Part shown: one piece after another, positions 18,489 through 27,217 of the stretch
Layout: the number at the start of each line of letters is the position of its first letter
Numbering within the stretch: the first letter of the stretch is position 1
NCBI RefSeq assembly: GCF_029094505.1
Contig: NZ_CP119108.1
Coordinates: 2,046,001-2,110,000 of the forward strand
Direction of reading: 5' to 3'
DNA length: 64,000 bases
Source of the DNA: Microbacterium horticulturae
Lineage (GTDB): Bacteria; Actinomycetota; Actinomycetes; Actinomycetales; Microbacteriaceae
Translations under genes and position numbers: made by a program
The notes under the pieces: model-generated
What the model was told of the DNA's origin: nothing
Seen by the model: the letters and a program-made list of their open reading frames with translations, nothing else
The model's database searches: none

Positions 18489-20023
18489 TGCACCGCTCGC
18501 GCCGACCCATCTCCGCGCGCACCCGGATTCTGGGGGCGATCGTCGCCGTCGCGTGCGTGGGGCTGGCGATCGTCGGCAGCGTGACCTTCATCGTTCAGCG
18601 CCACCGCGTGATCGATGGCGTCGATCTGCGCCTGACGTCGCAGGTGGAGGCGCTGCGCACCGTGGCGTCCGAGAACGTCCCCGCCACACCTGCCCCGACC
18701 CCCGACCCGTCAGCCACCACCGCGACCGAGGTTCTCGACGTCGGCGACTACACCTCCGTCGCCGACTACCTGCACGACGTCGTCGCACGCCTCGTTCCCG
18801 CACAGAACGAAGCATCGGTCGCGCTGATCGACGGGCGCGCGCGCTATCAGCCGCGTACCCTCAGCGGCTTCGACATCTCCGGCGACACCGTTCTCATCGA
18901 CCGGGCGCTCGCCGAGACGGCGAAGAGCAAGGGCAAGGCCGTGCGCGGGACGGTCGTCACGCCCCAGGGCTCACTCCGATACATAGCGATCCCGGTGACC
19001 ATGGTCGGAGACCCTGCCACGGGCGTCTACATCCGCGCCGTCGATCTCGGTGCGGAACTCGCTCCCGTGACGGCATCCATCATCACCTACGGCATCGCCG
19101 CGATCGCCGTGCTGGTGGCGATCGGCGGTGTCGGCTGGTTCGTCGCCGGACGTCTCCTCTCCCCCATCCAGCACCTGCGCGACACCGCCGATGCGATCAC
19201 CATCTCCGACCTGGGCACCCGCATCCCGACGCAGGGCAACGACGACATCTCCGACATGACCCGCACCGTCAACTCCATGCTCGACAGACTCGAGGGCTCG
19301 GTCGACGTACAGCGCCAGCTGCTGGACGACGTGCGCCACGAGCTGAAGACGCCCATCACGGTCGTGCGGGGCCATCTGGAGCTGATGGATGCCACAGATC
19401 CCTCCGACGTCGACAACACACGCGCGCTGGGCATCGCCGAGCTCGATCGTATGACGCGTCTCGTCGAGGACATCGACATGCTCGCGAGTGTGGAGGGCGG
19501 GGAGTCGCTCGCGGTGCATGAGGTCGACGTGGCGCAGCTGACGCGCCGCTTCGGCGAGCTCATCGAGGTGATCCCCGGACATACCTGGCAGCTCGATGCC
19601 ATCGCCGATGCACGGGTGTACGGCGACCCGGACCGCCTGTTGCAGGCCTGGCTGCAGCTGGCCGACAACGCGTCGAAGTACACGCCCGCCGGCGCACCGG
19701 TGGAGGTCGGCAGCACCGCATCGGCCAGCGAGGTGCGCTTGTGGGTGCGCGACCACGGCCCCGGCATCCCGCCGGCAGCTCGGCACCGCATCTTCCGCCG
19801 GTTCGATCGCGGTGGAGGAAGGCGCACCGTGGGCGGGTCCGGCCTCGGCTTGGCGATCGTCGATGCCATCATGAAGGCACACGCCGGGGCGTGTGACATC
19901 GCCGACACCCCCGGCGGCGGCGCCACCTTCGTTCTGCGCATTCCGGTGCGCACTCCCGAACCGCAGCTGCCGCAACCGGTACGCGCGGGCGATGTGGTGT
20001 TGCAGAGAGAGGCAGCAGAATGA
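18488..20023 (+). CDS. Sensor histidine kinase (HAMP, two membrane helices)
   Basis: 511 residues from a GTG. Membrane helix 1 spans about 13-36; a roughly 160-residue extracytoplasmic sensor with a Pro/Thr-rich stretch follows; helix 2 is near 196-219; HAMP follows (GRLLSPIQHLRDTADAI). The HisKA site is DDVRHELKTPITVV with His about 284. HATPase boxes are LADNASKYTPAG (N), VRDHGPGIPPAA (G1) and GGSGLGLAIVDAIMKAH (G2). It phosphorylates the response regulator whose gene overlaps its stop. The signal is not evident. Confidence 0.95.
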   Translation: MHRSRRPISARTRILGAIVAVACVGLAIVGSVTFIVQRHRVIDGVDLRLTSQVEALRTVASENVPATPAPTPDPSATTATEVLDVGDYTSVADYLHDVVARLVPAQNEASVALIDGRARYQPRTLSGFDISGDTVLIDRALAETAKSKGKAVRGTVVTPQGSLRYIAIPVTMVGDPATGVYIRAVDLGAELAPVTASIITYGIAAIAVLVAIGGVGWFVAGRLLSPIQHLRDTADAITISDLGTRIPTQGNDDISDMTRTVNSMLDRLEGSVDVQRQLLDDVRHELKTPITVVRGHLELMDATDPSDVDNTRALGIAELDRMTRLVEDIDMLASVEGGESLAVHEVDVAQLTRRFGELIEVIPGHTWQLDAIADARVYGDPDRLLQAWLQLADNASKYTPAGAPVEVGSTASASEVRLWVRDHGPGIPPAARHRIFRRFDRGGGRRTVGGSGLGLAIVDAIMKAHAGACDIADTPGGGATFVLRIPVRTPEPQLPQPVRAGDVVLQREAAE

Positions 20024-20676
20024 CACGGATCCTCATCGCGGAGGACGAGCCGCAGATAGCTTCGTTCATCCGCCGCGGGCTCGAGTCCGCGGGGTATGAG
20101 ACGGAGCTCGCGGAGGAGGGCGACCGCGCCCTCGAGATCGCGCTCTCCGGTGAGGTCGACCTGGTCCTGCTGGACATCGGCCTGCCCCAGATGGACGGTT
20201 TCGAGGTCCTGCGCTCGCTGCGGGCAGACGGCTCAACGCTTCCGGTCATCATGCTGACGGCGCGCACCAGCACACGCGACACCGTGGACGGCCTCGAATC
20301 GGGCGCGAACGACTACATTCCCAAGCCCTTCGCCTTCGAAGAGCTCTTGGCCCGCGTCCGCTCACGGCTGCGCGAGTCGTCGCCCCGCCGCGGCTTCATC
20401 CTCCGTCAGGACGATGTCGAACTCGATCTCCTGGCCCGTCGTGCGACGGTCGGCGGACACGACGTGGAACTGTCGGCGCGGGAGTTCACCCTGGCCGAGC
20501 AGTTCCTCCGACATCCCGGAGAGGTCCTCAGCAGAGAGTGGCTGCTCCGTGAGGTATGGGGGCTGAACTTCGACCCCGGCTCGAACGTGGTCGACGTCTA
20601 CGTCCGGTATCTGCGCAGCAAGGTGGGTCACGACCACATCGTCACCGTCCGCGGCGCCGGGTACCGCTGGGGCTAG
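20020..20676 (+). CDS. OmpR-family response regulator
   Basis: 218 residues; ATGA overlap with the kinase gene. The receiver has the acidic pair in LIAEDEPQIA, phospho-acceptor Asp 52 in VLLDIGLPQMDG, Thr in MLTARTS and Lys in YIPKPFAFEELL. The C-terminal winged helix has LSAREFTLAEQFLRHPG and GSNVVDVYVRYLRSKVG. It is the cognate partner of the kinase. The operon ends at the hairpin 20688-20712. Confidence 0.96.
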   Translation: MTRILIAEDEPQIASFIRRGLESAGYETELAEEGDRALEIALSGEVDLVLLDIGLPQMDGFEVLRSLRADGSTLPVIMLTARTSTRDTVDGLESGANDYIPKPFAFEELLARVRSRLRESSPRRGFILRQDDVELDLLARRATVGGHDVELSAREFTLAEQFLRHPGEVLSREWLLREVWGLNFDPGSNVVDVYVRYLRSKVGHDHIVTVRGAGYRWG

Positions 20677-20687
20677 ACATGCAGAAA

Positions 20688-20712
20688 CCCCCGGCGCTGG
20701 GGACGCCGGGGG
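20688..20712 (+). terminator. Terminator hairpin after response regulator
   Basis: CCCCCGGCG (20688-20696) and CGCCGGGGG (20704-20712) form a perfect 9-base stem with a 7-base loop, 12 bases past the stop codon. No T-tract follows, which is common in actinobacteria. Confidence 0.7.
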
Positions 20713-20746
20713 TGGGGGTGGCGGGCATGTGGGGAGTCCCACCACG

Positions 20747-21421
20747 TCAATCGCGGTCGTCTGGGGAACGGTGCGATTGCCCTTTCTGCCATCCGGATCG
20801 GTCACGGGGATGCCCCGATCCGGAGTTCTCCTCTGTCGTGTCGGCGGAGGGATCTTTGTGTGCCTTCTGAGTGAACTGTTCGCCCACATGCGTGTTCTTC
20901 TTCGCCTCTCGCTTCTCCCATCGCTCGACGAGTTCACGCATGCGCTCCCGGAAATGGGTGCCTTCTTCCGCCATCCACGCCGCATCGTCGCCGGAGTCGT
21001 CTGACGCCGATGCATCGGTTGTGCGGGTCGGAGCACTCGTGGCCGGGTCGCCGGCCGTGCTCCCCGCATCGTGGTCCGGCCCCGCGGGCGAGTCGGCCTC
21101 CGGCAGCTCCGACGCGTCGTTCGCGCCCTGCTCTCCGGCGACGGGTGCGGTCGCGGTCTCTTTGGTCGGCGCCGACTCGTTGTGGGTGCCGCCGATGTCG
21201 CGCGGAGCGGGAGCGGCGACCGTCTCCGGAGCACCGTCGTCCGCATCGGGCGGCGACGTCGGCGCGGGGCTTCCGGGCACCACGACGGCGGAATCGCGCA
21301 GAACCGTGCCGGGCTTGTCAGCGAGCGCGCCGGCAGAACTGACGGCAACCCCGCACGTCATCGCGACGGCGACGGCGACGGCCGCTCCTGTGCCCGCCAA
21401 CAACGCTGTCCGTGCGTCCAC
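20747..21421 (-). CDS. Membrane-anchored or secreted low-complexity protein
   Basis: 224 residues from a GTG at 21421 preceded by GGAGGG; an in-frame ATG at 21460 is also possible. The N-terminus has a hydrophobic segment (GTGAAVAVAVAMTCGVAVSS) acting as signal or anchor. A long Pro/Ala/Asp/Thr-rich segment follows, without fold. The last 70 residues are strongly charged (FRERMRELVERWEKREAKK), probably helical, and end in a polar tail. No family recognised. It follows the phoH-like gene on the same strand. Confidence 0.6.
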   Translation of the reverse strand: MDARTALLAGTGAAVAVAVAMTCGVAVSSAGALADKPGTVLRDSAVVVPGSPAPTSPPDADDGAPETVAAPAPRDIGGTHNESAPTKETATAPVAGEQGANDASELPEADSPAGPDHDAGSTAGDPATSAPTRTTDASASDDSGDDAAWMAEEGTHFRERMRELVERWEKREAKKNTHVGEQFTQKAHKDPSADTTEENSGSGHPRDRSGWQKGQSHRSPDDRD

Positions 21422-21520
21422 GTTCCCTCCAGTACGCGGCAGAGTGCCCCGCTCCTCCATCGTGCCGCTTTACACCGGAGTTGAACGACTCCCCACGGTG
21501 AGACTCTTCTCACGTTGTGA

Positions 21521-22894
21521 TCAGGAGAGTTCTCCTGTCTCGAGCAGATCGGTCACCAGGGCGGCGATAGGTGAGCGCTCGGACCTGACAAGCGTAACGT
21601 GACCGAACAGGTCATGTCCCTTCAGAGTCTCGATGACCGACGCCACACCGTCGTGCCGGCCCACGCGCAGGTTGTCGCGCTGCCCCACGTCATGCGTCAG
21701 CACGACACGCGAGTTCTGTCCGATGCGGCTGAGCACTGTCAGCAGCACGTTGCGCTCCAGCGACTGCGCCTCATCCACGATGACGAATGCGTCGTGCAGC
21801 GACCTGCCCCGAATGTGCGTGAGGGGCAGCACCTCCAGCATCCCCCGTTCCATGACCTCATTGATGACGTTCGCCGAGACCACCGAACAGAGCGTGTCGT
21901 AGACCGCCTGCCCCCAGGGGTTCATCTTCTCCTGCGCGTCCCCGGGCAGGTACCCGAGCTCCTGCCCGCCGACGGCGAACAGCGGGCGGAAGACGATGAT
22001 GCGCCGCTGCTGCTGTCGCTCCAGCACGGACTCCAGGCCCGCGCATAGCGCCAGCGCCGACTTGCCCGTGCCGGCACGCCCACCGAGCGAGACGATGCCC
22101 ACCTCCGGGTCGAGGAGGAGGTCGATCGCGACGCGCTGCTCGGCGCTGCGCCCGTGCAGACCGAACACTTCGCGGTCGCCGCGCACGAGACGGAACGAAC
22201 CGTCGCCGGTGACGCGTCCGAGCGCCGATCCGCGCTCGGAGTGGACCACCAGGCCGGTGTTGACCGGCAGACCGCGCACGCTCTCGCTGACGGCCACTTC
22301 GGCTTCGTACAGGTCGCTCACTTCGTCGCCCGAGACGTCGATCTCGGCCATACCGGTCCATCCCGAGTCCAGCGCCTGCTCGGCAAGGTACTCCTCGGCA
22401 CTGATGCCGAGCGATGCCGCCTTCACGCGCATGGGCAGATCCTTGGAGACCACAGTCACGGCCTGCCCGTCATCCATGAGGTGCATCGCGACGGCGAGGA
22501 TGCGCGTGTCGTTGTCGCCGAGTCGCAGACCCGCCGGGAGGACCGAGGAATCGATGTTCGTCAGCTCGACGCGCAGCGTGCCCCCGTCGCCCACGGGAAC
22601 CGGGTAGTCGAGACGACCGTGCTCGACGCGCAGATCATCGAGATGGCGCAGCGCCTGACGGGCGAAGTAGCCGATCTCAGGGTCGTTCCGCTTCCCCTCC
22701 AGCTCGGTGATGACCACCACGGGGATGACCAGGGAATGCTCCGCGAAGCGGAACAGCGCCCGCGGATCGCTCAGCAGCACAGAGGTGTCCAGCACGTACG
22801 TGCGCAACGCCGTGTCGCGGGTCACCGGTGCCCCGCCATCGGCGGCGGGTGCCTGGGTACGGGACTGTTCCTGTTGCAGGGCTCGAGTGGTCAC
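21521..22894 (-). CDS. PhoH family protein with N-terminal PIN domain (PhoH2 type)
   Basis: 457 residues from the GTG at 22894, which has AGGAG upstream; the frame continues further but without coding character. The PIN domain has [13 protein letters not shown] near 31-43 and [12 protein letters not shown], with [10 protein letters not shown] and [12 protein letters not shown] completing its acidic site. The PhoH ATPase has the P-loop [13 protein letters not shown] and Walker [12 protein letters not shown], plus the conserved [12 protein letters not shown]-PhoH proteins act as RNases coupled to an ATP-driven RNA helicase and often behave as toxin-like stress factors. Confidence 0.93.
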   Translation of the reverse strand: MTTRALQQEQSRTQAPAADGGAPVTRDTALRTYVLDTSVLLSDPRALFRFAEHSLVIPVVVITELEGKRNDPEIGYFARQALRHLDDLRVEHGRLDYPVPVGDGGTLRVELTNIDSSVLPAGLRLGDNDTRILAVAMHLMDDGQAVTVVSKDLPMRVKAASLGISAEEYLAEQALDSGWTGMAEIDVSGDEVSDLYEAEVAVSESVRGLPVNTGLVVHSERGSALGRVTGDGSFRLVRGDREVFGLHGRSAEQRVAIDLLLDPEVGIVSLGGRAGTGKSALALCAGLESVLERQQQRRIIVFRPLFAVGGQELGYLPGDAQEKMNPWGQAVYDTLCSVVSANVINEVMERGMLEVLPLTHIRGRSLHDAFVIVDEAQSLERNVLLTVLSRIGQNSRVVLTHDVGQRDNLRVGRHDGVASVIETLKGHDLFGHVTLVRSERSPIAALVTDLLETGELS

Positions 22895-23070
22895 AACCTG
22901 CTCCTGACCCGGGACGTCCGTCCCGGCTCCCACAAGTCGACCCGGGGCCACGAGTCGCGATCCGATCGGTCGACTCGACCGGGCACCTTGCCCGATGCCA
23001 TGAACGTACGACGCCGCTGCGGCTCCGCGCGGACTCGACACGCCAACGGCGCGTTAACTCTTCGTGACGG

Positions 23071-24192
23071 TCAGCGGGCGCGATAGGTCGAGAAGGCCCC
23101 GAGCGCCTCCACCAGCAGACGCATCGAGTCGTCGCCGGTGCCCGCGTGCGCGGCCAGACGCACCGACCCCGCGCGCGCGGTGAAGGTGACGCCGCGGTTC
23201 ACCAGTGCCGCCGAGAGCGCCGAGACGTCGGCCGCTTCGGGGCGCAGCACCACTATGCCCGCGCGGTTCTCGCGCTCATGCGGGGTGACCACCGGAATGC
23301 CGTGCTCGTCCGCGTACGCGATCATCTCATCGGCTCGGTCGGCCACGGCGTCCGCGATGGCCGGCACTCCGGCATCCCGAACCTCCTCCAAGCCGGTGGC
23401 AAGACGTCCCGCCGCGAGCATGTCGTCGGCCGTCACGGTGAATCGACGGGCCGTGGGCGCCACGTTCGGCACCTCGTCGACGGGCAGGTCCACCTCGGTT
23501 CCGGAGAAGCCCGACAAGACGGGTTCGAGTCGCTCCAGTGCGCGGGACGTGAAGCGAGCCCACCCGGCGCCCCGGCCCGCGCGCAGCCACTTGTAACCAT
23601 TGCCGCAGACGACGTCCGCCGCCGCATAGTCCGCATCGGTCACCCCGAACCCCTGAATGGCGTCGACGATGAGCAGCCGGTCGCCGACGACGTCGCGCAG
23701 CGCACCGAGGTCGGCCAGGTATCCGGTGCGGAAGTCGACCAGGCTCACGGCCACCGCTGTGGTCTCGTCGGTGAGCGCGGACCGGACCGTGTCGGGAGTC
23801 ACGAATCCACCGTCGGGCTCCATCCACTGCACCCGCAGGTCGTCTCGCACCGCCGCCGCCCGGGTCGCGGTGACGGTGAGGCTGGGGAATTCGCCACGGG
23901 AGACGAGCACTCCACCGCGGAGCCCGTACAGGGCCTGCATCAGGCCGTACGAGGTCGACGGCTGCAGCGTCACCTCGGCGACGTCGGCGCCGAGCAGCTC
24001 CGCCAACAGCCGGCGTGCGACGTCGGAGTGTCCGCGCACCAGGTCGATGCTCGAGCGCCGCCCGGTGCCGAGGAGCTCGGCGTCAGCATGCATCTCATCG
24101 CGCACGCGCGGCGAGAGGGGGCCGAACGCCGCCCAGTCGAGATAGCCGGGTTCCGCCTCGAACGACGAGATGTAGGCTTCCAGATCACTCAC
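23071..24192 (-). CDS. Class V aminotransferase-fold PLP protein
   Basis: 373 residues from a GTG at 24192. The fold resembles cysteine desulfurases and kynureninases: VTLQPSTSYGLMQALYG near 76-92, LLIVDAIQGFGV with the PLP Asp and Gln near 174-185, and the Schiff-base Lys in VCGNGYKWLRAGRGAGWA near 198-215. The C-terminal domain has NRAGIVVLRPE. No Cys-containing sulfur-transfer loop is obvious, so a desulfurase role is doubtful. Substrate unknown. Confidence 0.85.
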   Translation of the reverse strand: MSDLEAYISSFEAEPGYLDWAAFGPLSPRVRDEMHADAELLGTGRRSSIDLVRGHSDVARRLLAELLGADVAEVTLQPSTSYGLMQALYGLRGGVLVSRGEFPSLTVTATRAAAVRDDLRVQWMEPDGGFVTPDTVRSALTDETTAVAVSLVDFRTGYLADLGALRDVVGDRLLIVDAIQGFGVTDADYAAADVVCGNGYKWLRAGRGAGWARFTSRALERLEPVLSGFSGTEVDLPVDEVPNVAPTARRFTVTADDMLAAGRLATGLEEVRDAGVPAIADAVADRADEMIAYADEHGIPVVTPHERENRAGIVVLRPEAADVSALSAALVNRGVTFTARAGSVRLAAHAGTGDDSMRLLVEALGAFSTYRAR

Positions 24193-24238
24193 GGTGTCAT
24201 TGTGGCATGGTCTGGCCACATCTCAGCCTGCTGCGCGC

Positions 24239-25024
24239 TCACCCGCCGAATCGTCGTTCCCGGTCCGCGTAGTCACGGATCGCCCGAAGGAAATCGACCT
24301 CGCGCAGATCGGGGCCGAGCGCCTCCACAAAGTAGAACTCGCTGTGCGCCGACTGCCACAGCAGAAAATCGCTCAGCCGTTGCTCCCCCGAGGTGCGGAT
24401 CACGAGGTCGGGGTCGGGCTGCCCGCCGGTGTACAGGTGCTCGCCGATCTGCTCGGGCGTGAGACTGGCTGCGAGCTCTTCGAGCGTGCCGCCGCGCTCG
24501 TCGTGCTGCTGGATGATGCTGCGCACAGCATCGACGATCTCGCCTCGTCCCCCGTACCCGACCGCGAGATTCACGTGCAAGCCGTCGTTGCCGCTCGTGC
24601 GTTCCTGCGCCGCGGCGAGCACCCGCGCCAGATCCGCCGGCACGGCTTCGCGACGCCCGACGTGCTGCACGCGCCAGTTCTTGACACGTGACAGGCTGTC
24701 GGCCAGCTCCGCGATGATCTCGATGAGGTCAGAGAGCTCCTGCGGCTCGCGTTTGCGCAGGTTGTCGAGCGACAGCAGATACAGCGAGACGACCTTCACG
24801 CCGACGGCATCGCACCACTCCAAGAACTCGCGCATCTTGGCAGCGCCCGCACGATGCCCCTCGGCGGCGGAGTGGTACCCGAGCTGTCGCGCCCACCGCC
24901 GGTTCCCGTCGATCATCATGGCGACATGGCCGGGCACCGACTCGGGTGGGATCTGCCTGCGCAACCGGCTGATGTACAGCCGGTAGAGGGGCCCCTGCCC
25001 CGGGTTCGACCGCTCGGACGTCAC
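24239..25024 (-). CDS. uppS: Isoprenyl (decaprenyl/undecaprenyl) diphosphate synthase
   Basis: 261 residues, cis-prenyltransferase family. Signature HVAMMIDGNRRWARQLGY with catalytic Asp is near 31-48; LSLDNLRKREPQEL, VAVGYGGRGEI (read NLAVGYGGRGEIVDAV) and DLVIRTSGEQRLSDFLLWQ follow. It makes the long-chain prenyl diphosphate carrier for peptidoglycan and other envelope polymers. In actinobacteria there are often two homologues, one making shorter chains, so the exact chain length cannot be told. Confidence 0.95.
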   Translation of the reverse strand: MTSERSNPGQGPLYRLYISRLRRQIPPESVPGHVAMMIDGNRRWARQLGYHSAAEGHRAGAAKMREFLEWCDAVGVKVVSLYLLSLDNLRKREPQELSDLIEIIAELADSLSRVKNWRVQHVGRREAVPADLARVLAAAQERTSGNDGLHVNLAVGYGGRGEIVDAVRSIIQQHDERGGTLEELAASLTPEQIGEHLYTGGQPDPDLVIRTSGEQRLSDFLLWQSAHSEFYFVEALGPDLREVDFLRAIRDYADRERRFGG

Positions 25025-25096
25025 GAGACCACGCTACCGCTCCGGCGCATCTCCTATGTTCCCGTCGCGGCATGCGCGACGCCCTAGGCTCGGAGG

Positions 25097-25849
25097 ATGA
25101 GCCGCCGCAGCCGACCGTCCGACACCTCGCCCCCTCCGGCCGACGGAGAGGCCGAGATGCCGCAGCTGCCGCTGCTGGACGCGGCGAAGGCCGATGCCAC
25201 CGAGGAGATCAAACCCACCTGGCGCGGATGGATCCACGCGGGCACGTTCCCGGTCGCCATCGCCGTCGGCATCGTCCTCATCGTCCTTGCGGAGGGCGCC
25301 CCGGCCAAGTGGGCCAGTGCAGTCTTCATGGCCACGTCGCTGCTGCTGTTCGGCAACTCGGCGCTGTACCACCGGTTCAACTGGAAGCCCCGCACCAAGG
25401 CCGTGCTCAAGCGCATCGACCACGCGAACATCCTGCTGCTCATCGCCGGCACATACACGCCCCTGGCCGTCCTGGCACTGCCCACGCAGAAGACTGTGCT
25501 GTTGCTCTCGATCGTATGGACGGGCGCGGTCCTCGGCATCCTGTTCCGCGTGTTCTGGATCAACGCGCCGCGGTGGCTTTACGTCGCCCTGTACCTGGCT
25601 CTCGGCTGGGCTGCGATCATGTACATCGTTCCGCTGTTCCAGGCGAGTGTTCCCATGATGGTGCTGGTCATCGTCGGCGGCATCCTGTACACCGTCGGTG
25701 CGGTGGTCTATGCGCTCAAGCGTCCCAATCCGTGGCCCGGTCGCTTCGGATTCCACGAGATCTTCCACGTGTGCACCGTGCTCGCGTTCCTCTGCCACTG
25801 GACGGCGTCCCTGCTGATCGCTCTGCACCCGGCGTTCCACCTCGGGTGA
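25097..25849 (+). CDS. Hemolysin III family (PAQR-like) membrane protein
   Basis: 250 residues. About seven membrane helices follow a polar N-terminus. Metal-site signature residues appear as ATSLLLFGNSALYHRFNW near 76-93, IDHANILLLIAGTYTPLA near 111-128 and the C-terminal IFHVCTVLAFLCHW near 221-234, whose Ser, His and Asp are conserved in PAQR/hemolysin III proteins. Members include receptors and possible lipid hydrolases; the bacterial role is unsettled. Confidence 0.92.
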   Translation: MSRRSRPSDTSPPPADGEAEMPQLPLLDAAKADATEEIKPTWRGWIHAGTFPVAIAVGIVLIVLAEGAPAKWASAVFMATSLLLFGNSALYHRFNWKPRTKAVLKRIDHANILLLIAGTYTPLAVLALPTQKTVLLLSIVWTGAVLGILFRVFWINAPRWLYVALYLALGWAAIMYIVPLFQASVPMMVLVIVGGILYTVGAVVYALKRPNPWPGRFGFHEIFHVCTVLAFLCHWTASLLIALHPAFHLG

Positions 25850-25864
25850 CGGTCGCCGCGACCG
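25850..25864. terminator. Short hairpin between convergent genes
   Basis: CGGTCGC and GCGACCG flank a single base at 25850-25864, so a 5-7 bp stem is possible. It sits directly after the hemolysin III stop codon and before the convergent gene end at 25872. Weak candidate. Confidence 0.35.
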
Positions 25865-25871
25865 CAGCGGA

Positions 25872-26171
25872 TCACTCCCGGTCGTCGCCGGAGGCGTCGA
25901 CGTCTTCGGAATCGGTCTCGGTGGCTCGCGCGGCTTCGGCCCCTTCCGCCTGCTCGGCGTCGAGCTCTTCGCGCACCTGCGCCCGATAGCGTGCACGCCG
26001 GATGCGCCGCAGCATGTCCCAGAGCAGCAGGATGACGGCCACGGCGAGGACGGCGACCACGATGAAGCCCCACGGCCCCGGCGTCACTGTGGACGCATCG
26101 GGCGTACCGGACGGGCTCGGGGTGGTCGTGACGTCGGCGAGGATCGCGAGAGCGGCGATCGCAGCGTGCAT
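25872..26171 (-). CDS. Small membrane protein with charged C-terminal tail
   Basis: 99 residues. A weak hydrophobic N-terminus and Pro/Thr-rich segment precede one clear membrane helix (WGFIVVAVLAVAVILLLWDML) near 34-54. A basic stretch (RRIRRARYRAQ) and a long acidic tail follow, so the tail is likely cytoplasmic. No family recognised; similar small proteins are frequent in Microbacteriaceae. Divergent from the DUF4307 gene. Confidence 0.55.
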   Translation of the reverse strand: MHAAIAALAILADVTTTPSPSGTPDASTVTPGPWGFIVVAVLAVAVILLLWDMLRRIRRARYRAQVREELDAEQAEGAEAARATETDSEDVDASGDDRE

Positions 26172-26233
26172 TTTTCCCCATTCCGCGCGGAGCGCTTAGC
26201 CTGGACTTCCAGCCTATTCCCCACGGAGCCGCG

Positions 26234-26629
26234 ATGACCACGCAGCAGATGCTCGACGATCGCTATGGCCGCACGCGCTCTCCGCACGCGCGCGCGTGGG
26301 CATGGACGATCGGGGTCGTCGTCGCGGTGATCGTGGGCGCGCTTCTCATCTGGATGGCATGGGGCAGCACATCGTCGTCGGTGGATGCCACGGCAACCGG
26401 CTACGAAGTGGTCGACGCACGTACGGTCACGGTGTCGTTCCAGGTCACCTCGGCCCACGACAGCGGCGTCGTGTGCGTTCTGGAGGCCGATGACGAAGAC
26501 CACGGCATCGTGGGGTGGAAGGTCGTGCACCTCCCTGCGTCCGATCAGCACACGAACGCGTACCGCGAGACGATTCCGACGATCGGCGTGGCGACGACGG
26601 GTTTGGTGAACGCCTGCTGGGTGGAATAG
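26234..26629 (+). CDS. DUF4307 membrane protein
   Basis: 131 residues. N-terminal MLDDRYGRT motif, one membrane helix (IGVVVAVIVGALLIWMAW) near 26-43, then an exported beta-rich domain with VSFQVTSAHDSGVVCVLEA and IPTIGVATTGLVNACW. This matches DUF4307, which in actinobacteria sits near greA and the mycothiol conjugate amidase gene. Function unknown. A hairpin at 26645 separates it from greA. Confidence 0.88.
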   Translation: MTTQQMLDDRYGRTRSPHARAWAWTIGVVVAVIVGALLIWMAWGSTSSSVDATATGYEVVDARTVTVSFQVTSAHDSGVVCVLEADDEDHGIVGWKVVHLPASDQHTNAYRETIPTIGVATTGLVNACWVE

Positions 26630-26644
26630 GGTACCTGCAGAAAC

Positions 26645-26673
26645 AGACGCTCCGGCAGGGTGCCGGGGCGTCT
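26645..26673 (+). terminator. Terminator-like hairpin before greA
   Basis: AGACGCTCCGGCA and TGCCGGGGCGTCT form a 13-base stem with one G-T wobble and a GGG loop, 15 bases after the DUF4307 stop. It may terminate that gene or sit in the greA leader. Confidence 0.6.
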
Positions 26674-26720
26674 CGGCTTATCCGGTGAGACGACAGTCCA
26701 CATCGACCGAAGGAGAAGAC

Positions 26721-27212
26721 GTGTCCGACGATGCTGCGGTGACCTTCCTCACGCAAGAGGCTTACGACCGTCTTGCTGCCGAGCTCGAGCACCTCTCGAC
26801 GACCGGTCGAGAGGAGATCGCGAAGCGTATCGAGGCGGCGCGCGAAGAGGGCGACCTCAAAGAGAACGGCGGCTACCACGCCGCCAAGGACGAGCAGGGC
26901 AAGCAGGAGGCCCGCATCCGCACGCTGCAGGCGCTTCTGAAGAACGCCGTGGTGGGCGAGGCCCCCGCCAGCAACGGCGTGGTCGAGCCCGGTACCGTCG
27001 TCACCGCGATCGTCGCGGGCGACGAAGAGGTCTTCCTTCTCGGCAGCCGCGAGATCGCCGCGGGCGGCGACCTCGACGTCTACAGCGAGGCCTCACCGCT
27101 GGGCAGCGCGATCATCGGGCTCAAAGAGGGCGAGAAGTCCTCTTACACCGCGCCGAACGGGCGCGAGATCGCCGTCGAGATCGTCAAGGTCGAGACCTAC
27201 TCCCCCAGCTGA
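26721..27212 (+). CDS. greA: Transcription elongation factor GreA
   Basis: 163 residues from a GTG with AAGGAGAAG upstream. The coiled-coil domain has TFLTQEAYDRLAAELEHL and ENGGYHAAKDEQGKQEARI; the tip acidic residues lie in AREEGDLKEN. The C-terminal domain shows EVFLLGSREIA and SPLGSAIIGLKEGEKSSYTAPNG. GreA rescues stalled RNA polymerase by stimulating transcript cleavage. It converges on the threonine deaminase gene with only 5 bases between stops. Confidence 0.97.
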   Translation: MSDDAAVTFLTQEAYDRLAAELEHLSTTGREEIAKRIEAAREEGDLKENGGYHAAKDEQGKQEARIRTLQALLKNAVVGEAPASNGVVEPGTVVTAIVAGDEEVFLLGSREIAAGGDLDVYSEASPLGSAIIGLKEGEKSSYTAPNGREIAVEIVKVETYSPS

Positions 27213-27217
27213 CCCCG

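Noticed and set aside
21498..21513. GTGAGA/TCTCAC inverted repeat upstream of the low-complexity secreted protein
   Set aside because: A 6-base stem with a 4-base loop is too short to call an operator or terminator without more support.
22154..23086. 310-codon plus-strand frame opposite the PhoH gene
   Set aside because: Composition is that of an antisense frame, and the minus strand encodes a clear PIN-PhoH protein.
23071..24192. Cysteine desulfurase (IscS/SufS) assignment
   Set aside because: The catalytic Cys loop is not visible and no Fe-S assembly genes are adjacent, so only the class V fold is claimed.
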